From Halomonas sp. ALS9 (lineage in GTDB: Bacteria > Pseudomonadota > Gammaproteobacteria > Pseudomonadales > Halomonadaceae), in contig NZ_LXRG01000210.1 of NCBI RefSeq assembly GCF_001651035.1, positions 62,001-126,000 of the forward strand: DNA of 64,000 nucleotides, given 5' to 3'. Within the stretch, counting starts at the first letter, position 1. Each line of letters begins with the position of its first letter. The notes below the pieces were generated by a model. That model made no database searches and was not told the DNA's origin. It saw only the letters and a program-made list of their open reading frames with translations. Below, piece by piece: positions 8,950 through 17,669 of this stretch. Position numbers and translations under genes: made by a program.

Positions 8950-11118
8950 ATGTCACGACCCTTTCTTTTCTGGCGCTCGTTCACGTTCATGCTGCTAGGG
9001 ACGCTGCCTGTGCCCAGCGTTGTCTGGGCTCAAGCATCCTCTAATGACAACACTTCACTTGAGACCGTAACGGTGATCGGGGAGGCGACCGCGCGGGGTG
9101 ATATTCCAGTACCTGTGTTTGCCGGTGGCCAAGTAGCTGCTGGCGCACGTGTTGGTACCTGGGGGCAGCGCAATGCAGCCGATGTGCCGTTCAATGTGAT
9201 TGGGTTTACCGCTGAGCTGATCGACAACCAGCAGGCGGAGACGCTGGCCGATGTGTTGATCAATGATGCATCGGTACAAAGCGGTTATGGCTATGGCAAC
9301 TACGCCGAAAAGTTTCAAATTCGTGGCTTTGAACTTGATGGCGAAGACATCGCTTACGGCGGACTTTATGGCGTGTTGCCACGGCAAGTGGTCGCGACCA
9401 ATATTGCCGAACGTGTGGAGCTGTTTAAAGGGGCCAATGCCTTTGCCAATGGTGTTTCACCCAGTGGCTCTGGCGTCGGTGGTGCTATCAACATTGAGCC
9501 TAAACGGGCCGCAGACGCTCCACTTAACCGACTGACTACGGGGGTGACTGATAGCGGCTATGTTCAAAGTGGCATAGAGCTTGGGCGGCGTTTTGGCGAT
9601 GAGCATCAGTTTGGCGTTCGTGCCAGTATTGAGCGTGGCCGGGGTGAAGTCGCGATTGATGATGAAGAGCGTCGTGCAACCTCCGCCGTGGTGGGACTGG
9701 ATTACCGCGGTGAACGCGGTCGTGCCTCGTTGGATATAGGGCATCAAGCTCACACAGTGAATGGTGGGCGTCCGGTAGTCAGGGTTGGGGCTGGCCTGAT
9801 GAACATCCCCGATGCTCCCTCAGCAGGTAGCAACTATGCGCCGGAGTGGGTCAATACCGAGTTGAAGACCAATTTTGCGATGCTGCGCGGTGAGTACGAG
9901 GTTGCCAACAGTTGGACTGCCTATGCAGCGCTGGGTGGCAGCGACACTCGTGAAAGTGGTATGTATGCAACGCCTGTAGTGAATGCAGCGGATGGTTCCG
10001 CCACTATCGGGCAAATGGAAGTGCCTTATCGTGCTGAAAGTATTGGTGGGCAGGCTGGTTTGCGGGGCGCCTTTGATACCGGCGCGGTCAGCCACCAGTT
10101 GGATTTAGGCTATTCCAGCGTCTATCGCACCACGCGTTCGGCTTATGAAATGGCTTCTCCGGGCTTACCCACCAATATTTATCAGCCCACTGACGTCTCG
10201 TTGCGTGACCCTGTGTTTGCAGGTGGGGATATGAATAACCCGAACCTGCGCAGCCGTACTCGCAATAACGGCGTATCGCTGTCTGATACGCTAGGTTTTC
10301 TGGATGATCGGCTGCTGTTGACCTTAGGCGCCCGTTATCAGGAGGTCGACGTCAGCAACTATGATTACGACGGCAACTTTGACACAAACTTTAGCGATAC
10401 ACGTCTTTCGCCTGTATATGGCGTCGTAGTAAAACCGACCGACTCCCTATCGCTCTACGCCAACCATATCGAAGCACTACAACCGGGCGATACGGCACCC
10501 ACCACGGCGGTTAATGCAGGGCAGAGTATCGGTTTGGTTGAAGCTGAACAGAACGAAATAGGCGCTAAACTCGATCTGGGTAACCTGGGCGGTAGTTTGA
10601 GCCTGTTTGAAATCGAACAGCCCAACGCCTTTATCGACCCTGAGACCAGCGTTTATGGCTACTATGGCGAACAGCGCAACCGTGGCGTGGAGCTGAGCGT
10701 TTACGGTGAACCGCTGGACGGGCTGCGCCTGCTGAGTAGTGCCATGTGGATCGATCCTGAGCTGACCCGCACGGACGATGGCACTAACCAAGGCAACGAC
10801 TCAGTGGGTGTGCCTGGCTATCGTTTAGTCTTGGGCAGCGAGTGGGATATTCCCCAGGCGCCGGGTTGGACACTCAGCGGCCGCGCCGTTCGTAATGGCA
10901 GCCAGTATTTAGATGCCGCAAACCAGCTTGAGGTAGGTGCCTGGACCCGCTGGGATCTCGGCGTTCGCTACGCAATGCCGCTAAATACCAACACGCTCAC
11001 CCTGCGTGCCAATATCGAAAACCTCACCGATGAGAACTACTGGGCTTCGGCAACCGGGGGGTATTTGACTCAGGGCGAGCCGCGCACGGTAAAACTCTCC
11101 GCTTCGCTCGATTTCTAA
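8950..11118 (+). CDS. TonB-dependent siderophore receptor, copy 1
   Basis: Outer-membrane receptor of 722 aa with a signal peptide ending VVWAQA and a TonB-box-like ETVTVIG segment just after it. A plug domain (residues ~70-200; QIRGFEL, VELFKGANAF) and a long beta-barrel follow, ending in the typical aromatic terminus SLDF. The plug VGGAINIEPKRA stretch is characteristic of siderophore receptors. TAGGA sits upstream of the ATG. It is convergent with, and 1 base from, the fhuD stop, and lies with fhuF and fhuCD in an uptake group. The substrate is not deducible, but the neighbours point to ferric hydroxamates. Confidence 0.9.
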   Translation: MSRPFLFWRSFTFMLLGTLPVPSVVWAQASSNDNTSLETVTVIGEATARGDIPVPVFAGGQVAAGARVGTWGQRNAADVPFNVIGFTAELIDNQQAETLADVLINDASVQSGYGYGNYAEKFQIRGFELDGEDIAYGGLYGVLPRQVVATNIAERVELFKGANAFANGVSPSGSGVGGAINIEPKRAADAPLNRLTTGVTDSGYVQSGIELGRRFGDEHQFGVRASIERGRGEVAIDDEERRATSAVVGLDYRGERGRASLDIGHQAHTVNGGRPVVRVGAGLMNIPDAPSAGSNYAPEWVNTELKTNFAMLRGEYEVANSWTAYAALGGSDTRESGMYATPVVNAADGSATIGQMEVPYRAESIGGQAGLRGAFDTGAVSHQLDLGYSSVYRTTRSAYEMASPGLPTNIYQPTDVSLRDPVFAGGDMNNPNLRSRTRNNGVSLSDTLGFLDDRLLLTLGARYQEVDVSNYDYDGNFDTNFSDTRLSPVYGVVVKPTDSLSLYANHIEALQPGDTAPTTAVNAGQSIGLVEAEQNEIGAKLDLGNLGGSLSLFEIEQPNAFIDPETSVYGYYGEQRNRGVELSVYGEPLDGLRLLSSAMWIDPELTRTDDGTNQGNDSVGVPGYRLVLGSEWDIPQAPGWTLSGRAVRNGSQYLDAANQLEVGAWTRWDLGVRYAMPLNTNTLTLRANIENLTDENYWASATGGYLTQGEPRTVKLSASLDF

Positions 11119-11119
11119 A

Positions 11120-11983
11120 TTATCCCTGGCGGGCTAATAGCGCTTCGCTGAGCCGTTCAGCGAAGCGCGCCGCCGATGGCAAGCCCCCAAAACTCCATAC
11201 GGCCGGTAGGCGAACGACCCGGTTTTCTTGCACCGCGGGTAAATGTTGCCATAGCGCGTTGCTAGAAAAACCATCACGCATGCTCACTGGTAGCGGCTCA
11301 ACGACAACGATAAGCGCATCGGGGTAATTCAGCAGCTCTTCTAGAGCGGCCGTCGAAAAGCCCCACTGATTGGTGGGCTGTTGCCAAACGTTGGTAAGCC
11401 CCAAGCGTTCAATCACCGCCTGAAAAAGACTCTGCTCGCCAAACACGCGCAAATGCCGTGCGTCGATAAACTGCACTACCAGCAACGGTGGCTGCTCCAC
11501 AAGCTGCGCTTTTTGTTGATCCAGATAGGTTTCGACGGCGTTGACCAGCGCCGCGGCTGCCGCTTGGTTACCGCTTAGCTCAGCTAAGCTATGAGTTGTG
11601 TTCTGAAGACGTTGCCATAAAGGCTCGCCCAGCTGATAGGTGCTTAACCCGGTGACAGGGGCAATGGCCTCAAGCTGGTCGCTTAAGCGCATAAACAGCG
11701 GCGAGAGTAGGATGTGATCGGGTGCCTGCTGAGCGATGAGTTCGCGATTAGGCTGCGAGCGAAGGCCCACATCACGCACGCCTTCGGGTAACGCCTCTGC
11801 ACCCGCCCAGCGCTGGTAGGAGGGAATCTCCGCTAAGCCTACCGGTGGGTTGTCGAGGGCAACCAGCGTCTCGGCGATCGTCCAGTCCAGGGTCACAACA
11901 TCCGCTGAAGCCCTACCATGGCTGTTAGCCAGAAAACCGGCGCAGGCTAGCGCTAACAGCCCATTGGGCAGGTAACCTGTCAT
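11120..11983 (-). CDS. fhuD: Iron-siderophore periplasmic binding protein (FhuD-like)
   Basis: Substrate-binding protein of about 288 aa: signal peptide from MTGYLPNGLLALACAG to about residue 26, then a class III periplasmic binding fold (TLDWTIAETLVAL; VRDVGLRSQPNRELI; LLVVQFIDARHLRVFG). I placed the start at 11983, where ATG overlaps the fhuC stop (ATGA). A longer frame starting at 12070 lies inside fhuC and would bury the signal peptide. It should deliver ferric hydroxamate to FhuB. The only FhuB-like permease in view lies 47 kb away. A paralogue with much lower GC is at 47581. Confidence 0.88.
   Translation of the reverse strand: MTGYLPNGLLALACAGFLANSHGRASADVVTLDWTIAETLVALDNPPVGLAEIPSYQRWAGAEALPEGVRDVGLRSQPNRELIAQQAPDHILLSPLFMRLSDQLEAIAPVTGLSTYQLGEPLWQRLQNTTHSLAELSGNQAAAAALVNAVETYLDQQKAQLVEQPPLLVVQFIDARHLRVFGEQSLFQAVIERLGLTNVWQQPTNQWGFSTAALEELLNYPDALIVVVEPLPVSMRDGFSSNALWQHLPAVQENRVVRLPAVWSFGGLPSAARFAERLSEALLARQG
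11140..11168. other. Perfect 12-bp stem hairpin at convergent gene ends
   Basis: GCGCTTCGCTGA and TCAGCGAAGCGC form a perfect 12-bp stem with a 5-base loop. It lies 22 bases after the receptor stop on the plus strand and within the last codons of fhuD on the minus strand. No T-run follows, so it is not a textbook intrinsic terminator. It may stabilise the receptor mRNA 3' end. Confidence 0.5.
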
Positions 11984-12747
11984 TGCGCAACGGCGATATT
12001 GTGCTCTCCGTTGGGGTGCTTCATGACCTGCATCGGTAGGCCATAAATCGCTTCTAGGGTGCTGTCGCACATCATATCGTTTGGGGCGCCATGAGCCAGC
12101 AGACGGCCGCTGTGCAGCGCCATCAGTTCGTCGCAGTAGCGCGAGGCCATGTTGATATCGTGCAATACGATAATCACCCCGAGATTGAGCTCATCGCACA
12201 GCTTGCGAATCAGTGCCAACACTTCGATCTGGTGGGCGATATCCAGCGCTGCAAGTGGCTCATCAAGGAGTAGAAAGCGGCTGCCTTGCGCCAGCAGCAT
12301 CGCCAGCCACACTCGTTGGCGTTCACCACCGGAGAGCGTATCGACCAGGCGGTCGGCGAAGGCCTCGGTATGGGTAAGGGCAATGGCGCGATCAATAGCG
12401 TCTTTGTCTTTCTGGGTGTGGCGCCCCAGTAGACCGTGCCAAGGGTAGCGGCCAAAAGCTACCAACTCGCGCCCGGTAAGGCTTTCGGCACTGGGCAAAT
12501 GCTGGGGTAGGTAAGCCACCTGGCGGGCGAATTCGCGGTTTCCCCAATCACTTAGCGGGCGCTGGTCAAAGTGAATCTCACCTTGGCTGGTGGGCTGCTG
12601 CTGGGCCATCAATTTAATCAAGGTCGACTTGCCTGAGCCATTGTGGCCAATCAGGCCATAAACCTTGCCTTCATGAAAGCTGTGGTCAATGGGATTTAGA
12701 ATCGGCTTGCCATTAATCTCAAAAGTGGCGCCTTTGACCTCGAACAT
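11980..12747 (-). CDS. fhuC: Iron-siderophore ABC transporter ATP-binding protein (FhuC-like)
   Basis: ATPase of 255 aa with Walker A GHNGSGKST (34-42), signature LSGGE (138-142), Walker B FLLLDEP (158-164) and an H-loop at VLHDI. Overall resemblance is to FhuC/FepC importers of ferric siderophores. It overlaps fhuD by the ATGA junction, so the two are translationally coupled. The permease partner is missing from this operon and is probably the fused FhuB at 58971. A Fur-box-like sequence sits about 20-40 bases upstream of the start. Confidence 0.92.
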   Translation of the reverse strand: MFEVKGATFEINGKPILNPIDHSFHEGKVYGLIGHNGSGKSTLIKLMAQQQPTSQGEIHFDQRPLSDWGNREFARQVAYLPQHLPSAESLTGRELVAFGRYPWHGLLGRHTQKDKDAIDRAIALTHTEAFADRLVDTLSGGERQRVWLAMLLAQGSRFLLLDEPLAALDIAHQIEVLALIRKLCDELNLGVIIVLHDINMASRYCDELMALHSGRLLAHGAPNDMMCDSTLEAIYGLPMQVMKHPNGEHNIAVAQ

Positions 12748-12766
12748 GAATGACTCCTGGCGATAG

Positions 12767-12785
12767 GGTTAATGATAATGGCTCT
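12767..12785. promoter_or_regulatory. Fur-box-like site upstream of fhuCD
   Basis: GGTTAATGATAATGGCTCT lies just upstream of the fhuC start on the minus strand. AATGATAATG matches the Fur consensus core. A related stretch (CTAATAGTTCTCATTTTT) at about 12797 may extend the site. Expected effect: iron-dependent repression of fhuCD. Confidence 0.55.
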
Positions 12786-12902
12786 ATTCTAGTGCTAATA
12801 GTTCTCATTTTTAACAAAAAAATGAAATGATTTACGCAAGAAAAAACAAACGCCGCTTGGGGAAAGCAGTCAAAGGATGAATCTCAGTCAGCTAGCCTCC
12901 GC

Positions 12903-14249
12903 TTAGGGGGCGCCCCGCAGCGCACAGTTGTCATAGAAGGCAACTGTGGCGGGCCAATCGCTGAACACGCCTATGACGCCAACGTCATTGACGAGGGCAT
13001 CTAAGGTAATCAGCTTGTCGCCATCACGCTGAATAACATCTTCAGTGGTGCTGTGGTACCACTGGCCGCCTTCCTCCAACGGCCCTGAACGCTCAAGTGT
13101 CCAGGTAATCATGGCTAGGCCTGCTTCCCGGGCGCGGCGGGCGTAAAGTGAAGGTTGCAGTCGCTTCGCCTGTTCATCGCTTCCAAAGGCTGGATTTGCT
13201 TCGACCAGCATCCAGGTCGGCGGGGCGATGATCTGGACACCACTTTCCACCATCGACTGCATGCTTGGCTGCCATGTATCGGGGTTAGTGTGGTCAAAGC
13301 CTTCATCGCTGTAGCGACCATCCAGATAAACTGCCTGATTCCCAAACTCAGGCTCATTTTCAATCCAGTAACGGACATCGTCCAGGTTGAACGACTGCGG
13401 GAACACATCGCTGGGGGGAACGCCTGCCGCTTTGTACTCATCTATCATTTTTTGTGCATATGCCTGCTGCGTGAAGCCTTGTTTTGAATGGCCGGTAAAC
13501 GGCATCTCGACTTCTGGCGCTTTTAGTTCTGGGGTCATCTGCACCCCAAGCTGCTGAAACAGAGCAATACTGTCGGCATGGCTCATCAATGTGCCTCGGG
13601 TAGCATAGAGCTCTGTGCGCCATTCGGGCGTGCCTGCCAGGTACTCTTCAAGGGTGGCGGCATCGGTGTCCACGCCCTCCATGGTGCCTTGCAGGCTACG
13701 AAATTCAGCTAACGTGATGTCGCTGGTACAGCAGCGAATATCTGCCGCATTGTTTAGCTCGCCGCTGGTTTCATCAAAAGTGGGAGGCACGCTACATTTT
13801 TCAGCTAAGTCGGTTTCGACGATGTTGGTGGTGGCGTGTAAATCGCACTGGGAGTGGCGGCAGACAAGCTCCTCATCGGCGGTGAAGGCGACGTCGCACT
13901 CCAGAATGCCTGCCCCACCTTGGGCGCCGGCAATATAAGATTCGAGAGTATGTTCAGGAAACTGTAACGGCGCGCCACGATGCCCAATCGCCAAAGGAGA
14001 CCGCTGCCACTGAGTTTGCTCAGCTGCGCAACTCAATAAGGAGGCTTTCAGTTCACGCTCGTGATCGTTATCCGCGCTCATGTCGTTCACCAGGAACAGC
14101 GGGCGCGGGCCCAGCGTTACCTGCTGTGCCGCCTTAACCAGGGCATCATCCCAGAACTTTGTGTCAGGCTCTTCTTGAGCGGCAGCGGTGTTAGCGGCCA
14201 GCAGGCCACCAATGAATAGTGTGGTAGCTAGAAAATCGGAATATGCCAT
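12903..14249 (-). CDS. Secreted glycerophosphodiester phosphodiesterase family protein
   Basis: Protein of about 448 aa with a signal peptide ending NTAAAQ. The GDPD catalytic signatures are [14 protein letters not shown] and the metal-binding ECDV, followed by CRHSQCDLH. GDPDs hydrolyse deacylated phospholipids to glycerol-3-phosphate and an alcohol. I prefer ATG at 14249 over GTG at 14270 because AAAGAGA is well placed before the ATG. Several cysteines (for example the CSVP and DIRCC segments) suggest an extracytoplasmic, possibly disulphide-bonded form. It is divergent from the L31B gene and may share the Fur-like box near 14338. No specific link to siderophores is evident. Confidence 0.83.
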   Translation of the reverse strand: MAYSDFLATTLFIGGLLAANTAAAQEEPDTKFWDDALVKAAQQVTLGPRPLFLVNDMSADNDHERELKASLLSCAAEQTQWQRSPLAIGHRGAPLQFPEHTLESYIAGAQGGAGILECDVAFTADEELVCRHSQCDLHATTNIVETDLAEKCSVPPTFDETSGELNNAADIRCCTSDITLAEFRSLQGTMEGVDTDAATLEEYLAGTPEWRTELYATRGTLMSHADSIALFQQLGVQMTPELKAPEVEMPFTGHSKQGFTQQAYAQKMIDEYKAAGVPPSDVFPQSFNLDDVRYWIENEPEFGNQAVYLDGRYSDEGFDHTNPDTWQPSMQSMVESGVQIIAPPTWMLVEANPAFGSDEQAKRLQPSLYARRAREAGLAMITWTLERSGPLEEGGQWYHSTTEDVIQRDGDKLITLDALVNDVGVIGVFSDWPATVAFYDNCALRGAP

Positions 14250-14332
14250 CAGCGCAATTCTCTTTGCCACGAAGTGGGTGTTCTGAGTGTAGGCAGGTTT
14301 TACGCGTTCATCGATATCAACCTTTACACGCT

Positions 14333-14350
14333 AATGAGAATCATGTTTAA
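14333..14350. promoter_or_regulatory. Fur/Zur-like box before rpmE2
   Basis: AATGAGAATCATGTTT is a good partial Fur-box match 44-61 bases before the L31B start. A second, looser dyad (TTGGTATGTTA..TATCAA, about 14351-14372) lies even closer and could be a Zur site, because zinc-free L31 genes are commonly Zur-repressed. The two cannot be separated by eye. Confidence 0.4.
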
Positions 14351-14393
14351 TTGGTATGTTATCTTATATCAATTTTGATTGAAGGAGTCGAAC

Positions 14394-14663
14394 ATGCGAA
14401 AGGGGATTCATCCTGCCTATGACTATGTGGTATTTCGCGACACCAGCTGCGGCGCTACTTTTCGGATTCGTTCTACCTGCACCTCGAAGCAGACAATTGT
14501 CTGGGACGATGGCAACACCTACCCAGTGATTGACCTGGATGTTTCTAGCGCTTCTCACCCTTTCTATACCGGCGAGCAACGCAGAGTCTCCGCAGAAGGT
14601 CGGGTGGCGCGTTTTCAGCAGCGCTTCGGTTCGGTTTCGCGCCGCTCTTCTGACGCTAAATAG
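14394..14663 (+). CDS. rpmE2: 50S ribosomal protein L31 type B
   Basis: Protein of 89 aa starting [16 protein letters not shown], a textbook L31B N-terminus with the later HPFYTG segment. Type B L31 lacks the zinc-binding CxxC of the housekeeping form and replaces it when zinc is scarce, freeing zinc from ribosomes. GAAGGAG sits 6 bases before the ATG. The L36B gene follows after 10 bases, so the pair form a small operon. Its place in an iron locus beside a Fur-like box is unusual enough to check. Confidence 0.95.
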   Translation: MRKGIHPAYDYVVFRDTSCGATFRIRSTCTSKQTIVWDDGNTYPVIDLDVSSASHPFYTGEQRRVSAEGRVARFQQRFGSVSRRSSDAK

Positions 14664-14673
14664 AGGATATGGC

Positions 14674-14814
14674 GTGCAAGTACTTAGCTCACTCAAATCT
14701 GCCAAGAACCGCCATCCCGATTGCCATGTGGTCAAACGACGTGGGCGTCTCTATGTCATTTGTAAGGCCAATCCGCGTTTCAAAGCGCGGCAGGGAGGAA
14801 AGCACAAAAAATAA
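14674..14814 (+). CDS. rpmJ2: 50S ribosomal protein L36 type B
   Basis: Protein of 46 aa; after the start it reads [19 protein letters not shown], the conserved alternative L36 sequence (E. coli YkgO type), and it ends in a basic [10 protein letters not shown] tail. The start is GTG at 14674, 10 bases after the L31B stop, with AGAGGA upstream; the frame is open further upstream but without family resemblance. Like L31B it is the zinc-independent paralogue used under metal limitation. Confidence 0.92.
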   Translation: MQVLSSLKSAKNRHPDCHVVKRRGRLYVICKANPRFKARQGGKHKK

Positions 14815-14890
14815 GCGGGAGATGCTTACAACTGTGACTAGTTACATCCGCGAAACATTGTGTGTGCTTTGAGGCCACGTTGATCGTTTA

Positions 14891-15688
14891 TCAGCAGGTC
14901 TTTAAACACGCTAGCAGTTGTCCATGCCTCTCGGGGTGTGCCACAAGTAAGCTGTTCCATTGAGTGAGATTCGCCTCACCAGAGAGATCCGTGACGGTGT
15001 AGCCAGCCTCTCGGGCAATCACAATGCCGGCGGCGATATCCCAAAACTCAAGCGCCGCGCCTTGAGACCAAAAGGCATCAAAGCGACCTAGACTGAGATA
15101 GGCGATCTCCAGCGCCGCCGAGCCGGGGCTGCGGATGCCAGCTACTTGGGGCATGAGCACGGCGAGTTGATTCATGGCCGTCGTGCAGTCGCCTTTAGCA
15201 TGGTAGGGCAGGCAGGTGCTTACCAGCATCTCGTTTAATGGGCGCGGAGCTGGCGTAGTGAGCGGCGTCTCGTTGAGGAAAACGCCGGAACCAAGGCTTG
15301 CCCACAGCATTTCATCAAGCAAGGGTTGATAAACAACACCGATGATCAGCTCATCGCCCTTAGTGACAGCGATGGAGACCGAAAAGTGGGGCACCCCATG
15401 CAAAAAATTGCTGGTGCCATCAAGAGGGTCAATGATGACGGTATAGTCGCTATCGGTGGGTGTCAGGCCGCTCTCTTCGCCTAAGAAAGCGATATCGGGA
15501 AACGCGCTGCTGATACAGTCGATAATGATGTTTTCCGCTGCCGTATCGTAGTAGCTGACAAAGTCTGACGCGCCCTTTTGCTCAAAAGCAATTCGCCCCT
15601 TTTGGGAATACCCCTCGCGCAGCAGGGTGCCAGCCTCATAGGCGGCTTGCTTTACCGTTTCGAGTAGGTCATTGCTACTGTCGAGCAT
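14891..15688 (-). CDS. Inositol monophosphatase family protein
   Basis: Protein of 265 aa with the metal-binding motifs of the Li-sensitive phosphatase superfamily: GEES near residue 70, DPLDGTSNF near 85 and WDIAAG near 220. Family members dephosphorylate inositol phosphates, fructose-1,6-bisphosphate or 3'-phosphoadenosine phosphates; the substrate cannot be chosen here. ATG at 15688 is preferred because AGGGGA stands 9 bases ahead; an in-frame ATG 18 bases upstream has no such site. No clear connection with the iron genes. Confidence 0.87.
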   Translation of the reverse strand: MLDSSNDLLETVKQAAYEAGTLLREGYSQKGRIAFEQKGASDFVSYYDTAAENIIIDCISSAFPDIAFLGEESGLTPTDSDYTVIIDPLDGTSNFLHGVPHFSVSIAVTKGDELIIGVVYQPLLDEMLWASLGSGVFLNETPLTTPAPRPLNEMLVSTCLPYHAKGDCTTAMNQLAVLMPQVAGIRSPGSAALEIAYLSLGRFDAFWSQGAALEFWDIAAGIVIAREAGYTVTDLSGEANLTQWNSLLVAHPERHGQLLACLKTC

Positions 15689-15787
15689 TGTGTTTCCCCT
15701 GAACATTCATCGTGTTTAGTGCATGGCGGTTATTTACCTGTGCAATGTAACGAACCATTCATGACAAGCCGATGACAGCGGCGCTAG

Positions 15788-17365
15788 TTAAGCCAAGGTC
15801 TCCACCTCAAACGCCACAACCTGGCGCTGGGCGCTGGAAAACTCCACGCCGATGAGATGAATGGGTTTGCCGGAGGCGCGGTGTTTATCGGCATAACCCT
15901 TGTGTTTGATCTGCTCCAGCGCTTTACCTTCCGGCAACTGTTCCACCACCTTGAACTCGAACAGGTAGATATGCCCGCCAAAGTCCACGCTCATATCCAC
16001 CTTGCCATGGTGGCTGGCATCTTCCACCGTCACATCCAGCCCTAGTGCTGCAAAGTGACTGTAAAAGACGCTCGCATAATGCCCTTCGTAGCGGGCTATC
16101 GGATTGTTTTTGAGATCGTTACGGTACCAATCGTGGGGGAGACCAGCGTAGAGCGCTTTGAGGTGAACTTCTAACCCGGCAAGGTCGTGCTGACTTAAAT
16201 GACGGAACAGCGTACGGCGCTCTCGTGGTGCGTTCTCGACGCCCAGTGACGGCAGCAGTGCATGGTTGAGACTGGTTTCGACTTCGCGGTTAGGAAAGCC
16301 CAGGGTGTACTGGCGGTAGCCCAGTAAGGGCTCTTCTACCTGCTGAATGGTCAGGTAACCGGTTTGAAACAGCAGGCCTTCGGTACTGATCTGGTCAACA
16401 TCAAACTGGCTGAGCAGTTCGTACTCGGTTTCCCAGTGATCCAATGAAGGGGTAAATACCCCGCGCTGCTTAAGAATGTCGACCAAAAACGTCGGCGTCG
16501 CGGACTCAAACCAGTAAGGCCCAAACTCGCGCTTCTGAAACAGCAACAGTACGTCGAAGGGGTTGTAGACGGAGGTTACCGCACGTCCACCCCAGCGGTA
16601 ACCGTTGTACCACTGGCGGATCTCATCGCGATCAAGATCGGGTAGTTCCGGGGCGAAAACTGTATCGATGTCCTCGTCGGTATAGCCGCAAATCGTGCTG
16701 AAAGGGGCATCCAGGGTGATATCGTTGAGGTTGTTCAATCCCGAAAACAGGCTGACCTTGCTGAACTTGGAAACGCCGGTCAGCAATACAAAGTGCAGGT
16801 GCGGGTCGGCGTCTTTAAGCACGCTGTAAAGGTTCTTCAACCCCTCGCGCAGTTCCCGGGCGCGCTCGGGGGCCAGGATATTGTCCAGAATCGGTTTGTC
16901 GTATTCGTCAATCAGCACTACCAACCGCTGACCGCTCTGCTGGTGGGCGGCGCGGATAAGGGCGGAGAACTCGCCAGGGATATCGGTTTTATGGTGCTGG
17001 GTAATGCCGAGCTGCTCGCGTTGAACCCTTAGCTGTTCACGAATACGTTCGTCCAGTCCTTCACGGCTCTGCATTACGCCATCGGCGAAGCTAATACGAA
17101 TGACGGGGTAGCGCTGTTGCCAGTCCCACTTATCGTGGATATAAAGCCCTTCAAACAACGTTTGGCGACCTTCAAACAGGCAGCGCAAGGTGTCCAGCAA
17201 CAGGCTTTTGCCAAAGCGGCGTGGCCGCGAGAGGAAGTAGTATTTGTTCTGGTTAACCAGACGTTCAATGTGCGGAGTTTTATCGACGTAATAATAGTCG
17301 CCCTCGCGGATATCCGAGAACGTCTGAATCCCGATGGGTAACTTACGGCGGTGGGCATCCGTCAC
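15788..17365 (-). CDS. AAA-ATPase-like / PD-(D/E)XK nuclease family protein
   Basis: Protein of about 525 aa. The N-terminal part (LPIGIQTFSDIREGDYYYVDKT..; SRPRRFGKSLLLDTL as a degenerate P-loop) is the AAA-ATPase-like domain. The C-terminal part (VDMSVDFGGHIYLFEFKV, then ALEQIKHKGYADKH) is a PD-(D/E)XK nuclease-like domain, with D and ExK visible. This multi-copy family is common in bacteria and its role is unknown, possibly defence or mobile-DNA related. I start at GTG 17365 (reads VTDAHRRKLPIG) because GGAGG is 7 bases upstream; an open frame to 17536 adds unrelated sequence. A fragment of the same 3' end recurs at 56606. Confidence 0.82.
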   Translation of the reverse strand: MTDAHRRKLPIGIQTFSDIREGDYYYVDKTPHIERLVNQNKYYFLSRPRRFGKSLLLDTLRCLFEGRQTLFEGLYIHDKWDWQQRYPVIRISFADGVMQSREGLDERIREQLRVQREQLGITQHHKTDIPGEFSALIRAAHQQSGQRLVVLIDEYDKPILDNILAPERARELREGLKNLYSVLKDADPHLHFVLLTGVSKFSKVSLFSGLNNLNDITLDAPFSTICGYTDEDIDTVFAPELPDLDRDEIRQWYNGYRWGGRAVTSVYNPFDVLLLFQKREFGPYWFESATPTFLVDILKQRGVFTPSLDHWETEYELLSQFDVDQISTEGLLFQTGYLTIQQVEEPLLGYRQYTLGFPNREVETSLNHALLPSLGVENAPRERRTLFRHLSQHDLAGLEVHLKALYAGLPHDWYRNDLKNNPIARYEGHYASVFYSHFAALGLDVTVEDASHHGKVDMSVDFGGHIYLFEFKVVEQLPEGKALEQIKHKGYADKHRASGKPIHLIGVEFSSAQRQVVAFEVETLA

Positions 17366-17591
17366 GGTGGGCCTCCAGAGCAAAAACAGCGATATGGCCA
17401 ATAGTCTAGCATGTCGATAGTTTGTGCTGGCCAGTGACGAGATGGTCAGTGTGGGGGTTAGTGGCTTTAAGGCGTAAATTAGCGAAAAACGTGGATGGCA
17501 ACTAGGTGACAAGTATTCGCGAGGATAGTGCCTCATGCTGCCGTTCTAGCAACAAGCATATCGTTATAAAAAGTGAGTTAGCTCTCACCAG

Positions 17592-17631
17592 TTGACTTAC
17601 CGGGCTCTAACGCAAATAATAATTATTGCCA
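17592..17631 (+). promoter_or_regulatory. Sigma70 promoter overlapped by Fur-like box, before pvdS-like gene
   Basis: TTGACT (17592-17597) and AATAAT (17615-17620) are spaced by 17 bases, a near-consensus sigma70 promoter. The -10 region is embedded in GCAAATAATAATTATTGCC (17612-17630), a strong Fur-box candidate. Iron-loaded Fur would block the promoter. The sigma-factor GTG start is about 40 bases downstream of the predicted transcript start. The rest of 17366-17669 holds no gene. Confidence 0.7.
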
Positions 17632-17669
17632 TTTATTTCGTGGTGTTAATCAAGGCAGGAGGCCGTGCT

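Noticed and set aside
11984-12070. Longer start of FhuD
   Set aside because: It lies inside fhuC and would put 29 charged residues before the signal peptide.
14530-14673. N-terminal extension of the L36B frame (94-aa version)
   Set aside because: It overlaps rpmE2 entirely and shows no L36 resemblance; the GTG at 14674 fits family length and has a Shine-Dalgarno.
17366-17536. N-terminal extension of the AAA-ATPase-like protein
   Set aside because: Sequence before GTG 17365 is not family-like, and a GGAGG site supports the shorter start.
17592-17669. Longer start of the PvdS-like sigma factor
   Set aside because: It would begin on the -35 hexamer of the predicted promoter; GTG 17670 has AGGAGG at proper spacing.
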